A DNA stretch of 64,000 bases from Ilumatobacter fluminis (GCF_004364865.1 NZ_SOAU01000001.1:1302001-1366000); one strand, 5' to 3'. Shown: positions 34,864 through 43,834, counted from the stretch's first letter. Translations and numbers: made by a program. Notes: generated by a model not told the origin, from the sequence alone.

Positions 34864-36744
34864 TCAGACGGTCGCCGTCACGGTGCCGGCCAGCTCGCCC
34901 GCCACGGCGACCTCGTCGTAGAGGCCGGTGGCCGAGTCGCCGTCGACCGAGCCGCCGAGATAAACGTCGTAGGACTCGCCGGCGACGAGATCGGGCGACG
35001 AGAACACGATCACGCTGTAGTCGTTCTCGGGTGCGAAGGTGACGAGGCTCTCGCCATCGGTGGTCTCGATCTGGACCACGGTGCCGGCGCCGATCGTCGA
35101 ACCCGAGGTCAGATACAGCGACGCCTGGCTGGAGCCGGTGCCGACGCCCTCGGAGTTGCGACCGTCGACGTTCGTGCCGATGAGGAGGCCGCCGCTCATG
35201 CTGAACGAACCACCGCTGTAGTCCAAGGCGCTGTTGCGGGTGTCGGTCGGGCCGCTCACGGCGACCACGCCACCGGTCATCACGATGTGGCCGTTGGCAT
35301 CGATGCCGTCGCCCTGCTCGGCGAGCGCTCCGGTGACCGTGATCGCGATCGTCCCGCCGTTGATGTTGATGTAGTAGTCGCCGACGGCTTCGTCGCCGGG
35401 GGCGCCACCGGGAGCGCCGCCACGTCCGAGGCCTTGGTCGCCGGCCTCTGTCGTCGTGCTCGCTTCGGCGCTCGCGACGTTCAGGCCGTCGTCGTTCGAG
35501 GTGATGTCGATGATCCCGTCGTTGACGGTGATGACTTCCGACTCGATGCCCTCGAACGAGTCGGTGACGGTGATCGTGCCGCCATTGATCGTCACGGCGA
35601 GGTCACCGTGGATGCCGTCGTCGCCCGATGCCAGGACGATGGTGCCGCCGTCGATCACGACCTCGTTGTTCGAGTGGATCGCGTCGTCGACCGAGGTGGC
35701 GTCGATCACGCCACCACCGATGGTCACCAGGACGTCGCCTTGGACGGCTCGTCCGGTGCCGGACACCGTCCCGGCGTCGATGGTCAGTTGGCCGCCGGTC
35801 ACCTCGACGTCGGTGGCGGCCTGGATGCCGTCGTCGCCTGCCGTGATGCCGATCACGCCGTCCGCGACGAGGACATAGCCGCGCTCGGCATCCTCCTCGT
35901 TGTCGGCCTTGAAGCCGTCGCCGGCGGCGTCGACCGTGATCGTGCCGCCCTCGACGATGAGGTAGTCCTTGCCGCGAATGCCGTCGTCGGCGGCGACGAC
36001 CGAGATGGTGCCCGACTCGATGACCAGGCCATCCTTGCTCGTGATGCCGTCGTTGTAGTTGGCCTCGACGACCAGTTCGCCGGTGCCGGCGATCGTGAGG
36101 TCGGCGGCCGAGTACAGGGTTGCGTTCGGTTCGTCGGTGTCGGCGTCGGGGAAGCTGTAGGTGGCTCCGTCGGTGAGTTGGTTCGTGGTGCCGTCGGCCA
36201 GCATCACGACGGCGCTGTCGGCCTCCATCACGGCAATCGCCGCGCCGTCGGCGTTGGTGATCTCGACACCGTCGAGGATCAGGATCACGTCGTCGGTGTC
36301 GGCCACGTCGACCACCACCTGGCCGTCGGCCAGGCTTCCGCTCAGCGAGTAGGTGCCCGCGGCGGAGATCGTGACGGTCGAACCGTCGACCGACACATCG
36401 CCGGAGTCGGCGGTCGCCGTGGTGCCGTCGAGTGCGATCGTCACGACCGCCGAGTCGTCGTACTCGAGGTCGGCCTCGTCGAAGTGCGACTCCTGGTTCT
36501 CGGTCGTCGCCGCCTCGATGGCGGTCGCCTCGTCGTCGGTGTCTCCAGCGGTGTCGGTCTCGACGTCGCCCGTGGTCTCGACCGTCGCTGCGCCGTCGCT
36601 TCCGGCCGCGGACTGCGACGATTCGCCGGCCGAACAGCCGGCGATCACCAGGAGCGTGGCGACGAGCGGTGCCAGATACCAAGTGTTCCTGCGGCTCGAC
36701 GTCGAGCGGGTGTCGGTGGTGGGGGCGGGGGTGCTGCGATGCAT
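34864..36744 (-). CDS. Carbohydrate-binding-domain lipoprotein (DUF4353/Cthe_2159-like)
   Basis: 626 residues from ATG 36744. Lipoprotein signal LVATLLVIAGC, then a Thr/Asp/Glu-rich linker. The body is a series of short beta-helix-like rungs with recurring DDGI and GGTI(T/V) units (DDGIRGKD, DDGIQAATD, DDGIHGDLA, NDDGLNVAS). This is the pattern of the Cthe_2159 polygalacturonate-binding family, with acidic rungs able to hold Ca. Strongly acidic overall. Likely binds a polysaccharide at the cell surface. Confidence 0.82.
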   Translation of the reverse strand: MHRSTPAPTTDTRSTSSRRNTWYLAPLVATLLVIAGCSAGESSQSAAGSDGAATVETTGDVETDTAGDTDDEATAIEAATTENQESHFDEADLEYDDSAVVTIALDGTTATADSGDVSVDGSTVTISAAGTYSLSGSLADGQVVVDVADTDDVILILDGVEITNADGAAIAVMEADSAVVMLADGTTNQLTDGATYSFPDADTDEPNATLYSAADLTIAGTGELVVEANYNDGITSKDGLVIESGTISVVAADDGIRGKDYLIVEGGTITVDAAGDGFKADNEEDAERGYVLVADGVIGITAGDDGIQAATDVEVTGGQLTIDAGTVSGTGRAVQGDVLVTIGGGVIDATSVDDAIHSNNEVVIDGGTIVLASGDDGIHGDLAVTINGGTITVTDSFEGIESEVITVNDGIIDITSNDDGLNVASAEASTTTEAGDQGLGRGGAPGGAPGDEAVGDYYININGGTIAITVTGALAEQGDGIDANGHIVMTGGVVAVSGPTDTRNSALDYSGGSFSMSGGLLIGTNVDGRNSEGVGTGSSQASLYLTSGSTIGAGTVVQIETTDGESLVTFAPENDYSVIVFSSPDLVAGESYDVYLGGSVDGDSATGLYDEVAVAGELAGTVTATV

Positions 36745-36923
36745 GGAATCGTCCGATCTGTGGTGTTCGATCTGGTGATTCCGGTGTACGCGCCGAACCT
36801 GTGAGTCGGCAGGGAGCCGGCCGAGAACTCTGCGGGGAGGTGGTCGCGATCGATCGGCCCGGCACGCATGAGCCACCGTCCCACCGGATCGAGCGATGCG
36901 GTGTCCGACGTCGGACGGGCCGG

Positions 36924-37583
36924 TCAGCCGAGTCGGCAGGTCAGGACGCAGCCGCCCTGATGCGGGTCGACGACCGCCAGATCCTCGACGGTGATCGAGC
37001 CGGCTCGTTCCGCGATGCCCATTGCCATACCGCGGTGCAGTTCGCACACGACCTTCGGCGCCAGCGCTGCCGTCGACGCGAACGGGCACGGCCCGAGCAC
37101 AAAGCGCACCGTCGAGTCATCGACCTCGACGGTCGGGTCGAATCCCGTCGAGGTCAGGTGTGCCGTCAAGGCGTCGACGGCCGATGTCTCGGGATCGATG
37201 GGATCACCGGCCGTCGCTCGCCGGCCGATCTCGACCGGCGTGGTGTCCGAGGTGGCGAGTTCGGTGAGGAGCCACGACAACCGTTCGTACGGCCCGTTCG
37301 GGCCCCATCTGCTGTCGGTGGACGGGTCGACTCGGTAGACGAGCTTCGGTCGCCCGGGTCCGCCGTTCGGAACGGTGGACTCGACGATCAACTCGGCGTC
37401 GAGGAGCTTGGCGAGGTGTTGTCGGATGGCGTTGTGGTGCAGCCCGAGGTGCGCGGTCAGCTCGGCCACGTCGACAGCGCGGGAGTGCTCGACGAGGTAC
37501 TGGAAGATCGCGTGACGGGTCGGGTCACCCAGCGCACGTGCTTGGGTTTGCAGACTGGTCATATGTGGTCGGTCGGAGACCAT
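36924..37583 (-). CDS. SufR-like (COG2345) Fe-S transcriptional regulator
   Basis: 219 residues from ATG 37583 (ATG 37562 possible). The N-terminal winged helix is LGDPTRHAIFQYLVEHS ... LGLHHNAIRQHLAKLLDAEL. The C-terminal half ends with four Cys in the SufR arrangement (GPCPFAS, VVCELHRGMAMG, GGCVLTC), suggesting a redox-sensitive Fe-S cluster. It is divergent from the DsbA-fold/cupin operon with a palindrome between, so it probably represses that operon and itself. Confidence 0.8.
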   Translation of the reverse strand: MVSDRPHMTSLQTQARALGDPTRHAIFQYLVEHSRAVDVAELTAHLGLHHNAIRQHLAKLLDAELIVESTVPNGGPGRPKLVYRVDPSTDSRWGPNGPYERLSWLLTELATSDTTPVEIGRRATAGDPIDPETSAVDALTAHLTSTGFDPTVEVDDSTVRFVLGPCPFASTAALAPKVVCELHRGMAMGIAERAGSITVEDLAVVDPHQGGCVLTCRLG

Positions 37584-37594
37584 AGCACTGCGGT

Positions 37595-37618
37595 TATTTC
37601 TAGCAGAGCACAGAAATA
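37595..37618. promoter_or_regulatory. Candidate operator of the SufR-like regulator
   Basis: TATTTCT and AGAAATA form perfect 7-bp arms 10 nt apart, in a conspicuously AT-rich patch. The site covers the -35 position of the divergent DsbA-fold gene and lies 12 bp from the regulator start. Confidence 0.6.
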
Positions 37619-37622
37619 CCTC

Positions 37623-37628
37623 TATGGT
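37623..37628 (+). promoter_or_regulatory. Candidate -10 (TATGGT) of the DsbA-fold/cupin operon
   Basis: Lies 7 nt before GTG 37636 and supports that start over the ATG at 37624, which is inside the hexamer. Confidence 0.5.
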
Positions 37629-37635
37629 GTCCGTC

Positions 37636-38238
37636 GTGAGCCCCGCACTCGTCGTCTACGGCGACTTCAACTGTCCGTACAGCGCACTGGCCTCCGAGCG
37701 AGCCGCTCGCCTCGAACAACACGGTGCGGCGCGGGTCGAATGGCGTTGCGTCGAGCACGATCCGTCGATCGGCCCGGACGAGTTCCCGATGACCGGTGCG
37801 CATCACGACCAGTACGCGACCGAGATCGAGCACGTTCGAGCGCTGTCCTCCGACGGCGAGGCCGATGGCTTTCGGGTGCCCTCGCGCCGGCTCAACACGC
37901 GCGACATCAACCACACCTACGCGTCCGCCGACTCGGTGCGTCGGGCGGGGCTCCGCCAGACGTTGTTCGCCGCGTACTGGATCCGTGACCTCGACGTCAC
38001 CGACGACGCGGTGATCGAATCGCTGGTCGCCGACGTGCCGTCGTCGCTGTCGGACGACGAGTCGTCGTCGCGCAGCGACGTGGCCGAGTTCTTCGTGCGG
38101 ACCTGGACGGCGGAGTGGCGTGAGGTGGGCCGAGGCACGGTGCCGGTCGTCGTCACCGACGCCGGCACCGTCGCCCGTGGGCTCGACGCGCTCGAGTTGC
38201 TCAGTGAGCTCGGACGAACGGATCGGGTCGATGCCTGA
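37636..38238 (+). CDS. DsbA-superfamily (FrnE/HCCA-isomerase-like) thioredoxin-fold protein
   Basis: 200 residues from GTG 37636. Opens LVVYGDFNCPYSALASERA, the FrnE-type active-site region but with CPYS instead of CPYC, so it has a single redox Cys. A helical insertion follows, and a C-terminal strand VPVVVTDAGTVARG carries the cis-Pro. No signal peptide: cytosolic oxidoreductase or glutathione/mycothiol-type transferase. First gene of a three-gene operon under the SufR-like regulator. Confidence 0.78.
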   Translation: MSPALVVYGDFNCPYSALASERAARLEQHGAARVEWRCVEHDPSIGPDEFPMTGAHHDQYATEIEHVRALSSDGEADGFRVPSRRLNTRDINHTYASADSVRRAGLRQTLFAAYWIRDLDVTDDAVIESLVADVPSSLSDDESSSRSDVAEFFVRTWTAEWREVGRGTVPVVVTDAGTVARGLDALELLSELGRTDRVDA

Positions 38239-38350
38239 GCGCCCCGATCGGGCCGACGAGCCATCGCACCCGGCGCTCGCCGCCGGTCTCCTCATGCTCG
38301 GCGTCGTCGTTCTCTTGGTGGTCGTCGCCACGCTCGAGGCGGTCTCGTGA
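38231..38350 (+). CDS. 39-residue single-pass membrane protein
   Basis: ATG 38231 overlaps the upstream stop by 8 nt and its own stop overlaps the cupin GTG by 4 nt. A charged N-terminus (MPERPDRADEPSHP) is followed by one hydrophobic helix of about 20 residues. Tight overlap on both sides supports real translation. Function unknown. Confidence 0.6.
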   Translation: MPERPDRADEPSHPALAAGLLMLGVVVLLVVVATLEAVS

Positions 38351-38703
38351 CCGGCGAGGGCGGCGAGGCGGCCTGTTGGGCGCACCTCGTCGACGCCGAC
38401 GATGCCCGACCCGGCAGCGGCGTGGTGTGGAGCCTGCCGCACGGCGGCGACCTGGACGGCAACCTGGTGCACCTGCGCCCCGGGGCCGTCATCGACCCAC
38501 ACGTCAACGCCGAGCTCGACGTGCTGATCGTCGTCTGGAGCGGGAGCGGCCGACTCACCGTCGACGGAGTCGCTCGGGAGCTGGAGCGAGGCGTGGCCAC
38601 GGTCGTGCCCAAGGGTGCCGAACGGTCGATCGCAGCGCTCGACGACCTCCGCTACCTCAGCATCCATCGACACCGTGACACGCTGAGCATCTCACCGCGC
38701 TGA
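38347..38703 (+). CDS. Small cupin-domain protein
   Basis: 118 residues from GTG 38347. A single cupin barrel: LVHLRPGAVIDPHVNAELDVLIVVWSGSGRLTVDG (motif 1, with one His and Glu ligand) and ATVVPKGAERSIAA (motif 2). Part of the histidine set is missing, so metal binding may be weak. A sensor or isomerase role cannot be chosen. Confidence 0.75.
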   Translation: MTGEGGEAACWAHLVDADDARPGSGVVWSLPHGGDLDGNLVHLRPGAVIDPHVNAELDVLIVVWSGSGRLTVDGVARELERGVATVVPKGAERSIAALDDLRYLSIHRHRDTLSISPR

Positions 38704-38724
38704 GGTCGGTCGTGATCCGGCCCG

Positions 38725-39570
38725 TTACGGAGCGGTGTGGAGCACGCGCTGCGGGAACGCGATGACGATGCCGTTGGCGTCGAGATCGCGCTTGACGGCG
38801 CGCATGGCACGATCCTTGACCGACCAGCGGGTGATCGGATCGGTCCAGATCCAGACCTTGGCGTTGATGGTCGAGTCGCCGAATTCGTCGATCAGCACCT
38901 GTGGCCCGGGGCTCGCGAGCACACCGTCGACCCCGGCGAGGGTCTCGGCCGTGAGCGCGACGGCGCGATCGAGGTCGGTCGAGTAGTCGAGGCCGATCAC
39001 GAACTCGACGCGAATGCGGTCGGGACGTGCCGCCGACACGATCGGGTCGTCCATGAACTGGCTGTTGCGCATGCGTACCATCCAGCCGTCGAAGGTGCGC
39101 ACGTGCACGACACGACCGTCGATCTCCGTCACGACGCCTTCACGGCCGCCGCAGACCTGCACCACATCGCCGATCTGTACCGGTTGGCGCGCCTGCAGGA
39201 CGACGCCGGCGCCCAGGTCGGCGAGCATCGGCCGGCCGATCAGGACGGCGATCAAGGCGATCATCAGCAGCAGCGTGATCACCGGGCCGAAGCTGAGCCC
39301 GAGCGCGCTGAACGCGATCACGAAGCCGAACACGACCACGACGTAGCCGGCGAGTCGGGCGAGGATGCTGCCCGTCGTCGGACGGACGCCGGGAACGGTC
39401 GCGATGAGACGGGCGACCGCCTTCCTCGTGATCGCGCCGAGGACGAACCCGGCGACGATCGCGATGCCGGCGACCAGAAGGTCGGTCGCAGTCAGTGTGC
39501 TCGTCTCGAACTTGGCGGTCACCGCCTCGACGTCGATCGGGATCGGTGGTGTCACGGTCACACGGTGCAT
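38725..39570 (-). CDS. MscS-family mechanosensitive channel
   Basis: 281 residues; ATG 39570 with AAGGAG 7 nt upstream. Membrane helices at about 30-50, 70-90 and the pore-lining ~95-125, then the conserved beta domain VQIGDVVQVCGGREGVVTEIDGR and VRMRNSQFMDDP. A C-terminal alpha/beta domain follows. Acts as a tension-gated release valve on hypo-osmotic shock. Confidence 0.87.
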   Translation of the reverse strand: MHRVTVTPPIPIDVEAVTAKFETSTLTATDLLVAGIAIVAGFVLGAITRKAVARLIATVPGVRPTTGSILARLAGYVVVVFGFVIAFSALGLSFGPVITLLLMIALIAVLIGRPMLADLGAGVVLQARQPVQIGDVVQVCGGREGVVTEIDGRVVHVRTFDGWMVRMRNSQFMDDPIVSAARPDRIRVEFVIGLDYSTDLDRAVALTAETLAGVDGVLASPGPQVLIDEFGDSTINAKVWIWTDPITRWSVKDRAMRAVKRDLDANGIVIAFPQRVLHTAP

Positions 39571-39642
39571 GTCGGCTCCTTCGGTCGCACGGCGTGGTCG
39601 TGACGCTATGGCATGCGGTCGGCTCGGTCGTGCCGTCCGGTG

Positions 39643-40938
39643 TCAGCTCACGATCGACGAGTCGGGCCGGAAGGTGGACCAGGCGAACCAGAAGGTGTCG
39701 ACATGGGGGAGCTGTTCGAGCTGGGTCCCGGTGAGTTCGCCATCGGTCGCCCGGCCGAACACGTTCCACGTCGAACCGGTCTGCTCGTCGACGAACCCGT
39801 CGCCCTCCGCCCGGAAGTCGAGCACGACACCGTCGACCTCGCGCTCGAACACCCCGGTGGTGCCGACGTCGGCGCCTCCGCTCACCGTGTTGGCATCCAG
39901 GGCTGACGCCGTGCCGGGTGTCCAGAACGCGACGATGTCGTCGTCGTCGAACTCGGTGGCGACGAGGCGTTCGTCCTCGAGGAGCGCCAGCTGGATACCG
40001 AGTGCCACGCCGTCGCGTTCGACGCCGACGATCCGGGTCATCGCCGTGAAGCGGCCGTCGACCTCCCCCTCGAACAGGAACGGGGTGCCGTCGATGTCGT
40101 CGTAGCCGGGGTACGGGTTGCGGCCGTAGTCGCGTTCGCGGCCCGTGTCACGAGTGAGAACGATGCCGTCCGGATGCTGCTCGCGCCACTCGGCCCAGCC
40201 GATCGTGGTGAGGGGGAAGTCGACCAGTTCGGTACCGGTGAGTTCACCGGCGATCGCCTGACCGGTGAAGTGGCTCCAGAGCGATTCGGTCTGGCGGTCG
40301 TACATGACGAGCGCCGAGTTCCAGAGACTTCCCGACGTGCCGAACTCGAGGATGCGATCGCCGACGCGACGGTCGTAGGCCACGGCCGAGTTGCACAGTG
40401 GGCAGTACGTCACCGAGACGGGGATCCCGCCGACCGTGTCGTTGACGATCTCGTGCCAGATCAGGATCTGGACCGGGTAGGCGCGCACGTCGCCGTCGAT
40501 GTCGAGCGAGAGCACGGGTTCGTCGTCGTCGAGGAAGTCGATGGAGTCGGGTCGCGCGAACTGCGGGTCGTCGATCGACGGGATGCCGTCGGGCGGCGGG
40601 CCGCCACTCGTGATCTCGGCGAGCGGCACGATCGGATCCGGCAGTGCGCTGTCGTCTGGTTGGCGGTCCAGCCGGAGCAGATCGAGCCCGGACTCCTGCA
40701 CGTCCGGCGGTGATGGCTCGATCCGGTCGATGACGACGGGGTCCGTGGAGCGCGGCGGGTCGTCCGTCGTGTCATGTGTCGTGTCGTTCGATGTGACCGT
40801 CGAACCCGAGGGGTCGTCCGAGTCGGACGAGCTGCCATCGGTCGAGCCGGGGTCGTCGGACGATCCGCAGGCGGCGAGGAAGAGTGCTGCCGCGACCAGG
40901 GCGGCCGAGCGACGGGTCGCGGTCGGGTGTGGTCCCAT
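39643..40938 (-). CDS. DUF3179 lipoprotein
   Basis: 431 residues from ATG 40938. Lipoprotein signal AALVAAALFLAACGSS and a long Asp/Ser/Thr linker to ~75. The DUF3179 core includes FLDDDEPVLSLDIDGDVRAYP, ILIWHEIVNDTVGGIPV, VTYCPLCNSAVAYDR and SLWSHFTGQAIAGEL. The CPLC and His residues look like a metal or redox site. Function unknown in the family; extracytoplasmic. Confidence 0.83.
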   Translation of the reverse strand: MGPHPTATRRSAALVAAALFLAACGSSDDPGSTDGSSSDSDDPSGSTVTSNDTTHDTTDDPPRSTDPVVIDRIEPSPPDVQESGLDLLRLDRQPDDSALPDPIVPLAEITSGGPPPDGIPSIDDPQFARPDSIDFLDDDEPVLSLDIDGDVRAYPVQILIWHEIVNDTVGGIPVSVTYCPLCNSAVAYDRRVGDRILEFGTSGSLWNSALVMYDRQTESLWSHFTGQAIAGELTGTELVDFPLTTIGWAEWREQHPDGIVLTRDTGRERDYGRNPYPGYDDIDGTPFLFEGEVDGRFTAMTRIVGVERDGVALGIQLALLEDERLVATEFDDDDIVAFWTPGTASALDANTVSGGADVGTTGVFEREVDGVVLDFRAEGDGFVDEQTGSTWNVFGRATDGELTGTQLEQLPHVDTFWFAWSTFRPDSSIVS

Positions 40939-41000
40939 GAGGTGAGAACCCTGCAGCCGGGTGGGCGCTTCCCGATGCCCGTGCACAGTGCCCGCTCGCT

Positions 41001-41006
41001 TAGCGT
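41001..41006 (+). promoter_or_regulatory. Candidate -10 (TAGCGT) of the acyl-CoA dehydrogenase gene
   Basis: Lies 7 nt before ATG 41014. Confidence 0.5.
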
Positions 41007-41013
41007 TGCCCGC

Positions 41014-42159
41014 ATGCGCGCACTGTTCGACGACGAGCACGAAGCCTTTCGTGACAGCTTCTCCACCTGGATCGACAACGAGGTCGTCCCCGATTACATG
41101 GAGTGGGAAGACGACGGCATCGCGCCCCGGTCGATGTACACCTCCGCCGGCAAGTACGGCTTCCTCGGGATGCAGATCCCCGAGCGGTTCGGCGGGGGCG
41201 GATCGCACGACTTCCGCTTCAACCAGGTGATCGCCGAGGAGTTCTCGGCGAAGGGCATCGGCGGCGCCGGGCTCGGGCTCACGCTCCACAACGACATCAC
41301 GACGCCGTACTTCCTTGAGTTCACCAACGACGAGCAACAGGAGCGCTGGCTACCGGGCATCGCGAGCGGGGAACTGATCACGGCCATCGCCATGACCGAA
41401 CCCGGCACCGGCTCCGACCTCGCCGGGGTCGCCACGACGGCGATCCGCGACGGGGACGAGTACGTCGTGAACGGTTCGAAGACGTTCATCACGAACGGCA
41501 TCAACGCCGACCTCGTGATCGTCGCCGCCAAGACCGACCCGAACGAGCGACACGCAGGCATGTCGTTGCTCGTCGTCGAGCGCGGCATGGAGGGCTTCGA
41601 ACGCGGTCGCAACCTCGACAAGATCGGGATGCACAGCAACGACACGGCCGAACTGTTCTTCACCGACGTCCGGGTGCCCGCCGCCAACCTGCTGGGGGAG
41701 GAGGGGAGCGGCTTCCGTTCCCTCACGAACAACCTCGCGCAGGAGCGGTTGTCGATCGCCATCACCGGCATCGCATCCGCCCGTGCCGCGCTCGGCTGGG
41801 CGCTCGAGTACGTCCAGGAACGCCAGGCCTTCGGGGCTCGCGTCGCCGATTTCCAGAACACCAAGTTCGTGCTCGCCGAGGTCGCCACCGAGGTCGACAT
41901 CGTGCAGGCATACGTCGATCAGTGTGTGCTCTCACACAACCGCGGGCAGCTGTCGGCCGCCGACGCGGCCAAGGCGAAGTACTGGTGCACCGACCTGCAG
42001 AAGCGTGCCGCCGACCGGTGTCTCCAGCTGTTCGGTGGCTACGGCTACATGACCGAGTACCCGATCGCCCGTGCCTACGCCGATGCCCGCGTGACCAGCA
42101 TCTACGGCGGCACCAACGAGGTCATGAAGACCATCATCGCCAAGTCGCTCGGCCTGTAA
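41014..42159 (+). CDS. Acyl-CoA dehydrogenase (long-chain-like)
   Basis: 381 residues, family length. FAD/substrate motifs: ITAIAMTEPGTGSDLAG, GSKTFITNGINADL, RQAFGARVADFQNTKF, QLFGGYGYMTEYPIARAYADAR and the terminal YGGTNEVMKTIIAKSLGL. The GGTNE form, instead of the EGT carrying the catalytic Glu in medium-chain enzymes, is what long-chain types show, where the base sits on another helix. Catalyses alpha,beta-dehydrogenation of an acyl-CoA and passes electrons to ETF. Its TAA stop lies in the first palindromic repeat. Confidence 0.9.
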   Translation: MRALFDDEHEAFRDSFSTWIDNEVVPDYMEWEDDGIAPRSMYTSAGKYGFLGMQIPERFGGGGSHDFRFNQVIAEEFSAKGIGGAGLGLTLHNDITTPYFLEFTNDEQQERWLPGIASGELITAIAMTEPGTGSDLAGVATTAIRDGDEYVVNGSKTFITNGINADLVIVAAKTDPNERHAGMSLLVVERGMEGFERGRNLDKIGMHSNDTAELFFTDVRVPAANLLGEEGSGFRSLTNNLAQERLSIAITGIASARAALGWALEYVQERQAFGARVADFQNTKFVLAEVATEVDIVQAYVDQCVLSHNRGQLSAADAAKAKYWCTDLQKRAADRCLQLFGGYGYMTEYPIARAYADARVTSIYGGTNEVMKTIIAKSLGL

Positions 42160-42283
42160 CAGAAGGGGTCAGGCACCTTCTGTTCCACAGGTGAGTGACG
42201 GCCCCGCACTCCCTGTAACAGAAGGTGCCTGTCCCCTTCTGTTCACGCACTCCCTGAACAGATAGTGCCTGACCCCTTCTGTT
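42158..42283. repeat. Cluster of three REP-like palindromic units
   Basis: Units at 42158-42184, 42217-42243 and 42257-42283, each 27 nt with 9-nt arms AACAGAAGG / CCTTCTGTT around a 9-nt centre. The third has a degenerate left arm (AACAGATAG). Centres: GGTCAGGCA in the first and TGCCTGTCC / TGCCTGACC in the others, so unit 1 is inverted relative to units 2 and 3. Units 2 and 3 share the flank GCACTCCCTG. The cluster fills the space between two convergent genes and touches both stop codons. Confidence 0.85.
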
Positions 42284-43764
42284 CAGGCGGGGACGTGTGC
42301 CTGTTCGAAGTGGAGGGCGTCGTCGGCGATCGGGGAGTCGACGATCAGACCGATGTCGCCCTTGTAGTTCTGGAGGGCGACCCACGGTTCACGATCGCCC
42401 TGCTTCGGCAGCATCGGCACCATGCGCTGGATGTAGCCGGCCGAGAAGTCGTCGATCCACGGACGCTGCTCCATCTCCTGATCGTCGGCGCGGAGCCGTG
42501 GCACGACGACGTCGGTGTCGGTGGCCCGCATGTAGTTCAGCACCCGACAGACCCAGCCGCACACGATGTCGGCCCGCAGCGTCCACGACGCGTTGACGTA
42601 GCCGAACGTCGACGCCAGGTTCGGGACGTTCGAGTAGGCGACGCCCTTGTAGGTGAACGTCTGTGAGAAGTCGACCGGTTCGCCGTCGACGGTGAAGTCC
42701 ATCTCGCCGAGCGTGACGAGCTGGAGGCCGGTCGCCGTGACGACGATGTCGGCGTCGAGGTGCTCGCCCGAGCTGAGCTGGATTCCGGTCTCGTCGAAGG
42801 TCTCGATCGTGTCGGTCACCACCGACGCCGAGCCGTCGTTGATGGTCTCGTACAGATCGCCGTCGGGGATCAGGCACAGGCGCTGGTCCCACGGGTTGTA
42901 GCTCGGCGTGAAGTGCTGGTCGACGACATCGTCGCCGAGCTGCTTGCGCGACATGTCGAGCAGCTGCTTCTTCACCTTCTCGGGCTTGGTGCGGGTCTGC
43001 TTGTAGAAGAACTGCCCCATGGCGATGTTCTTCTTCCGGGTGAGCTTGTAGGCGAGATCGTCGGGCAGCACCTTGCGGAGCCCGTTGGCGATCGCATCCT
43101 TCGCCGGGCGCGACACGACGTACGTGGGGGAGCGCTGCAGCATCGTGACGTGCCCGGCGCCGCTGCGAGCCATGGCGGGCACCAGCGTCATCGCCGTGGC
43201 GCCCGAACCGATCACGACGACCTTCTTGCCCTGGTAGTCGAGATCGTCGGGCCACTGCTGCGGGTGCACGAACGTCCCGCCGAAGCGCTCCTCGCCCGGG
43301 AAGTCGGGTCGGTAGCCGCCCTTGTACGAGTAGTAGCCCGAGCACATGAACAGGAACGAGCACGTGTAGCTGACCGGCTCGTCGGTGGCCGTGTCGCGAG
43401 CGTGCAATGTCCAGCGTGCGTCGGCGCTCGACCATTCGGCCCGCTCGACGTGGGTGTTGAAGCGGATGTACTGCTCGAGGTCGAACTCGGCGACCGTCTC
43501 GCGCAGGTACTCCATGATCGACGGGCCGTCGGCGATCGCCTTCTCGTGTTTCCACGGCTTGAAGCTGTAGCCGAGGGTGTGCATGTCGCTGTCGGAGCGG
43601 ATGCCCGGGTACTTGAAGAGGTCCCAGGTGCCCCCGATGTCGGCCCGCCCTTCGAGGACGACGAAGCTTCGGTCGGGGCATTGTTGGTTGAGGTGGTAGG
43701 CGGCGCCGATCCCGGAGATCCCCGCGCCCACCACGACGACATCGACGTGCGGCAGCTCGCTCAT
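42283..43764 (-). CDS. EthA-like flavin-containing (Baeyer-Villiger type) monooxygenase
   Basis: 493 residues from ATG 43764, close to mycobacterial EthA (about 490). FAD site VVVVGAGISGIGAAYHL; the EthA-like block GGTWDLFKYPGIRSDSDM; NADP site VVVIGSGATAMTLVPAMA; LQRSPTYVVSRP; and the NASWTLRADIVCGWVCRVLNYM segment. It should oxidise ketones or sulfur compounds with NADPH and O2. No EthR-type TetR gene is adjacent. The stop codon overlaps the last palindromic unit. Confidence 0.9.
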   Translation of the reverse strand: MSELPHVDVVVVGAGISGIGAAYHLNQQCPDRSFVVLEGRADIGGTWDLFKYPGIRSDSDMHTLGYSFKPWKHEKAIADGPSIMEYLRETVAEFDLEQYIRFNTHVERAEWSSADARWTLHARDTATDEPVSYTCSFLFMCSGYYSYKGGYRPDFPGEERFGGTFVHPQQWPDDLDYQGKKVVVIGSGATAMTLVPAMARSGAGHVTMLQRSPTYVVSRPAKDAIANGLRKVLPDDLAYKLTRKKNIAMGQFFYKQTRTKPEKVKKQLLDMSRKQLGDDVVDQHFTPSYNPWDQRLCLIPDGDLYETINDGSASVVTDTIETFDETGIQLSSGEHLDADIVVTATGLQLVTLGEMDFTVDGEPVDFSQTFTYKGVAYSNVPNLASTFGYVNASWTLRADIVCGWVCRVLNYMRATDTDVVVPRLRADDQEMEQRPWIDDFSAGYIQRMVPMLPKQGDREPWVALQNYKGDIGLIVDSPIADDALHFEQAHVPA

Positions 43765-43771
43765 GCCAGCG

Positions 43772-43777
43772 ACCGTA
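43772..43777 (-). promoter_or_regulatory. Candidate -10 (TACGGT) of the monooxygenase gene
   Basis: Seven nt upstream of ATG 43764 on the minus strand. Confidence 0.5.
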
Positions 43778-43834
43778 CCCGTCGGTAACGACTCGCTGCG
43801 TGTCGAGCCGATCGAGCCTGCGAAGCTGACGCCC

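Noticed and set aside
36903-36916. 14-bp palindrome GTCCGACGTCGGAC as an operator
   Set aside because: It lies 8 bp behind the regulator's stop and far from any start; in GC-rich DNA such a palindrome without other support is weak evidence.
42158-42283. CRISPR array
   Set aside because: Repeats are internally palindromic, differ in orientation and are spaced unevenly; only three units and no cas genes.
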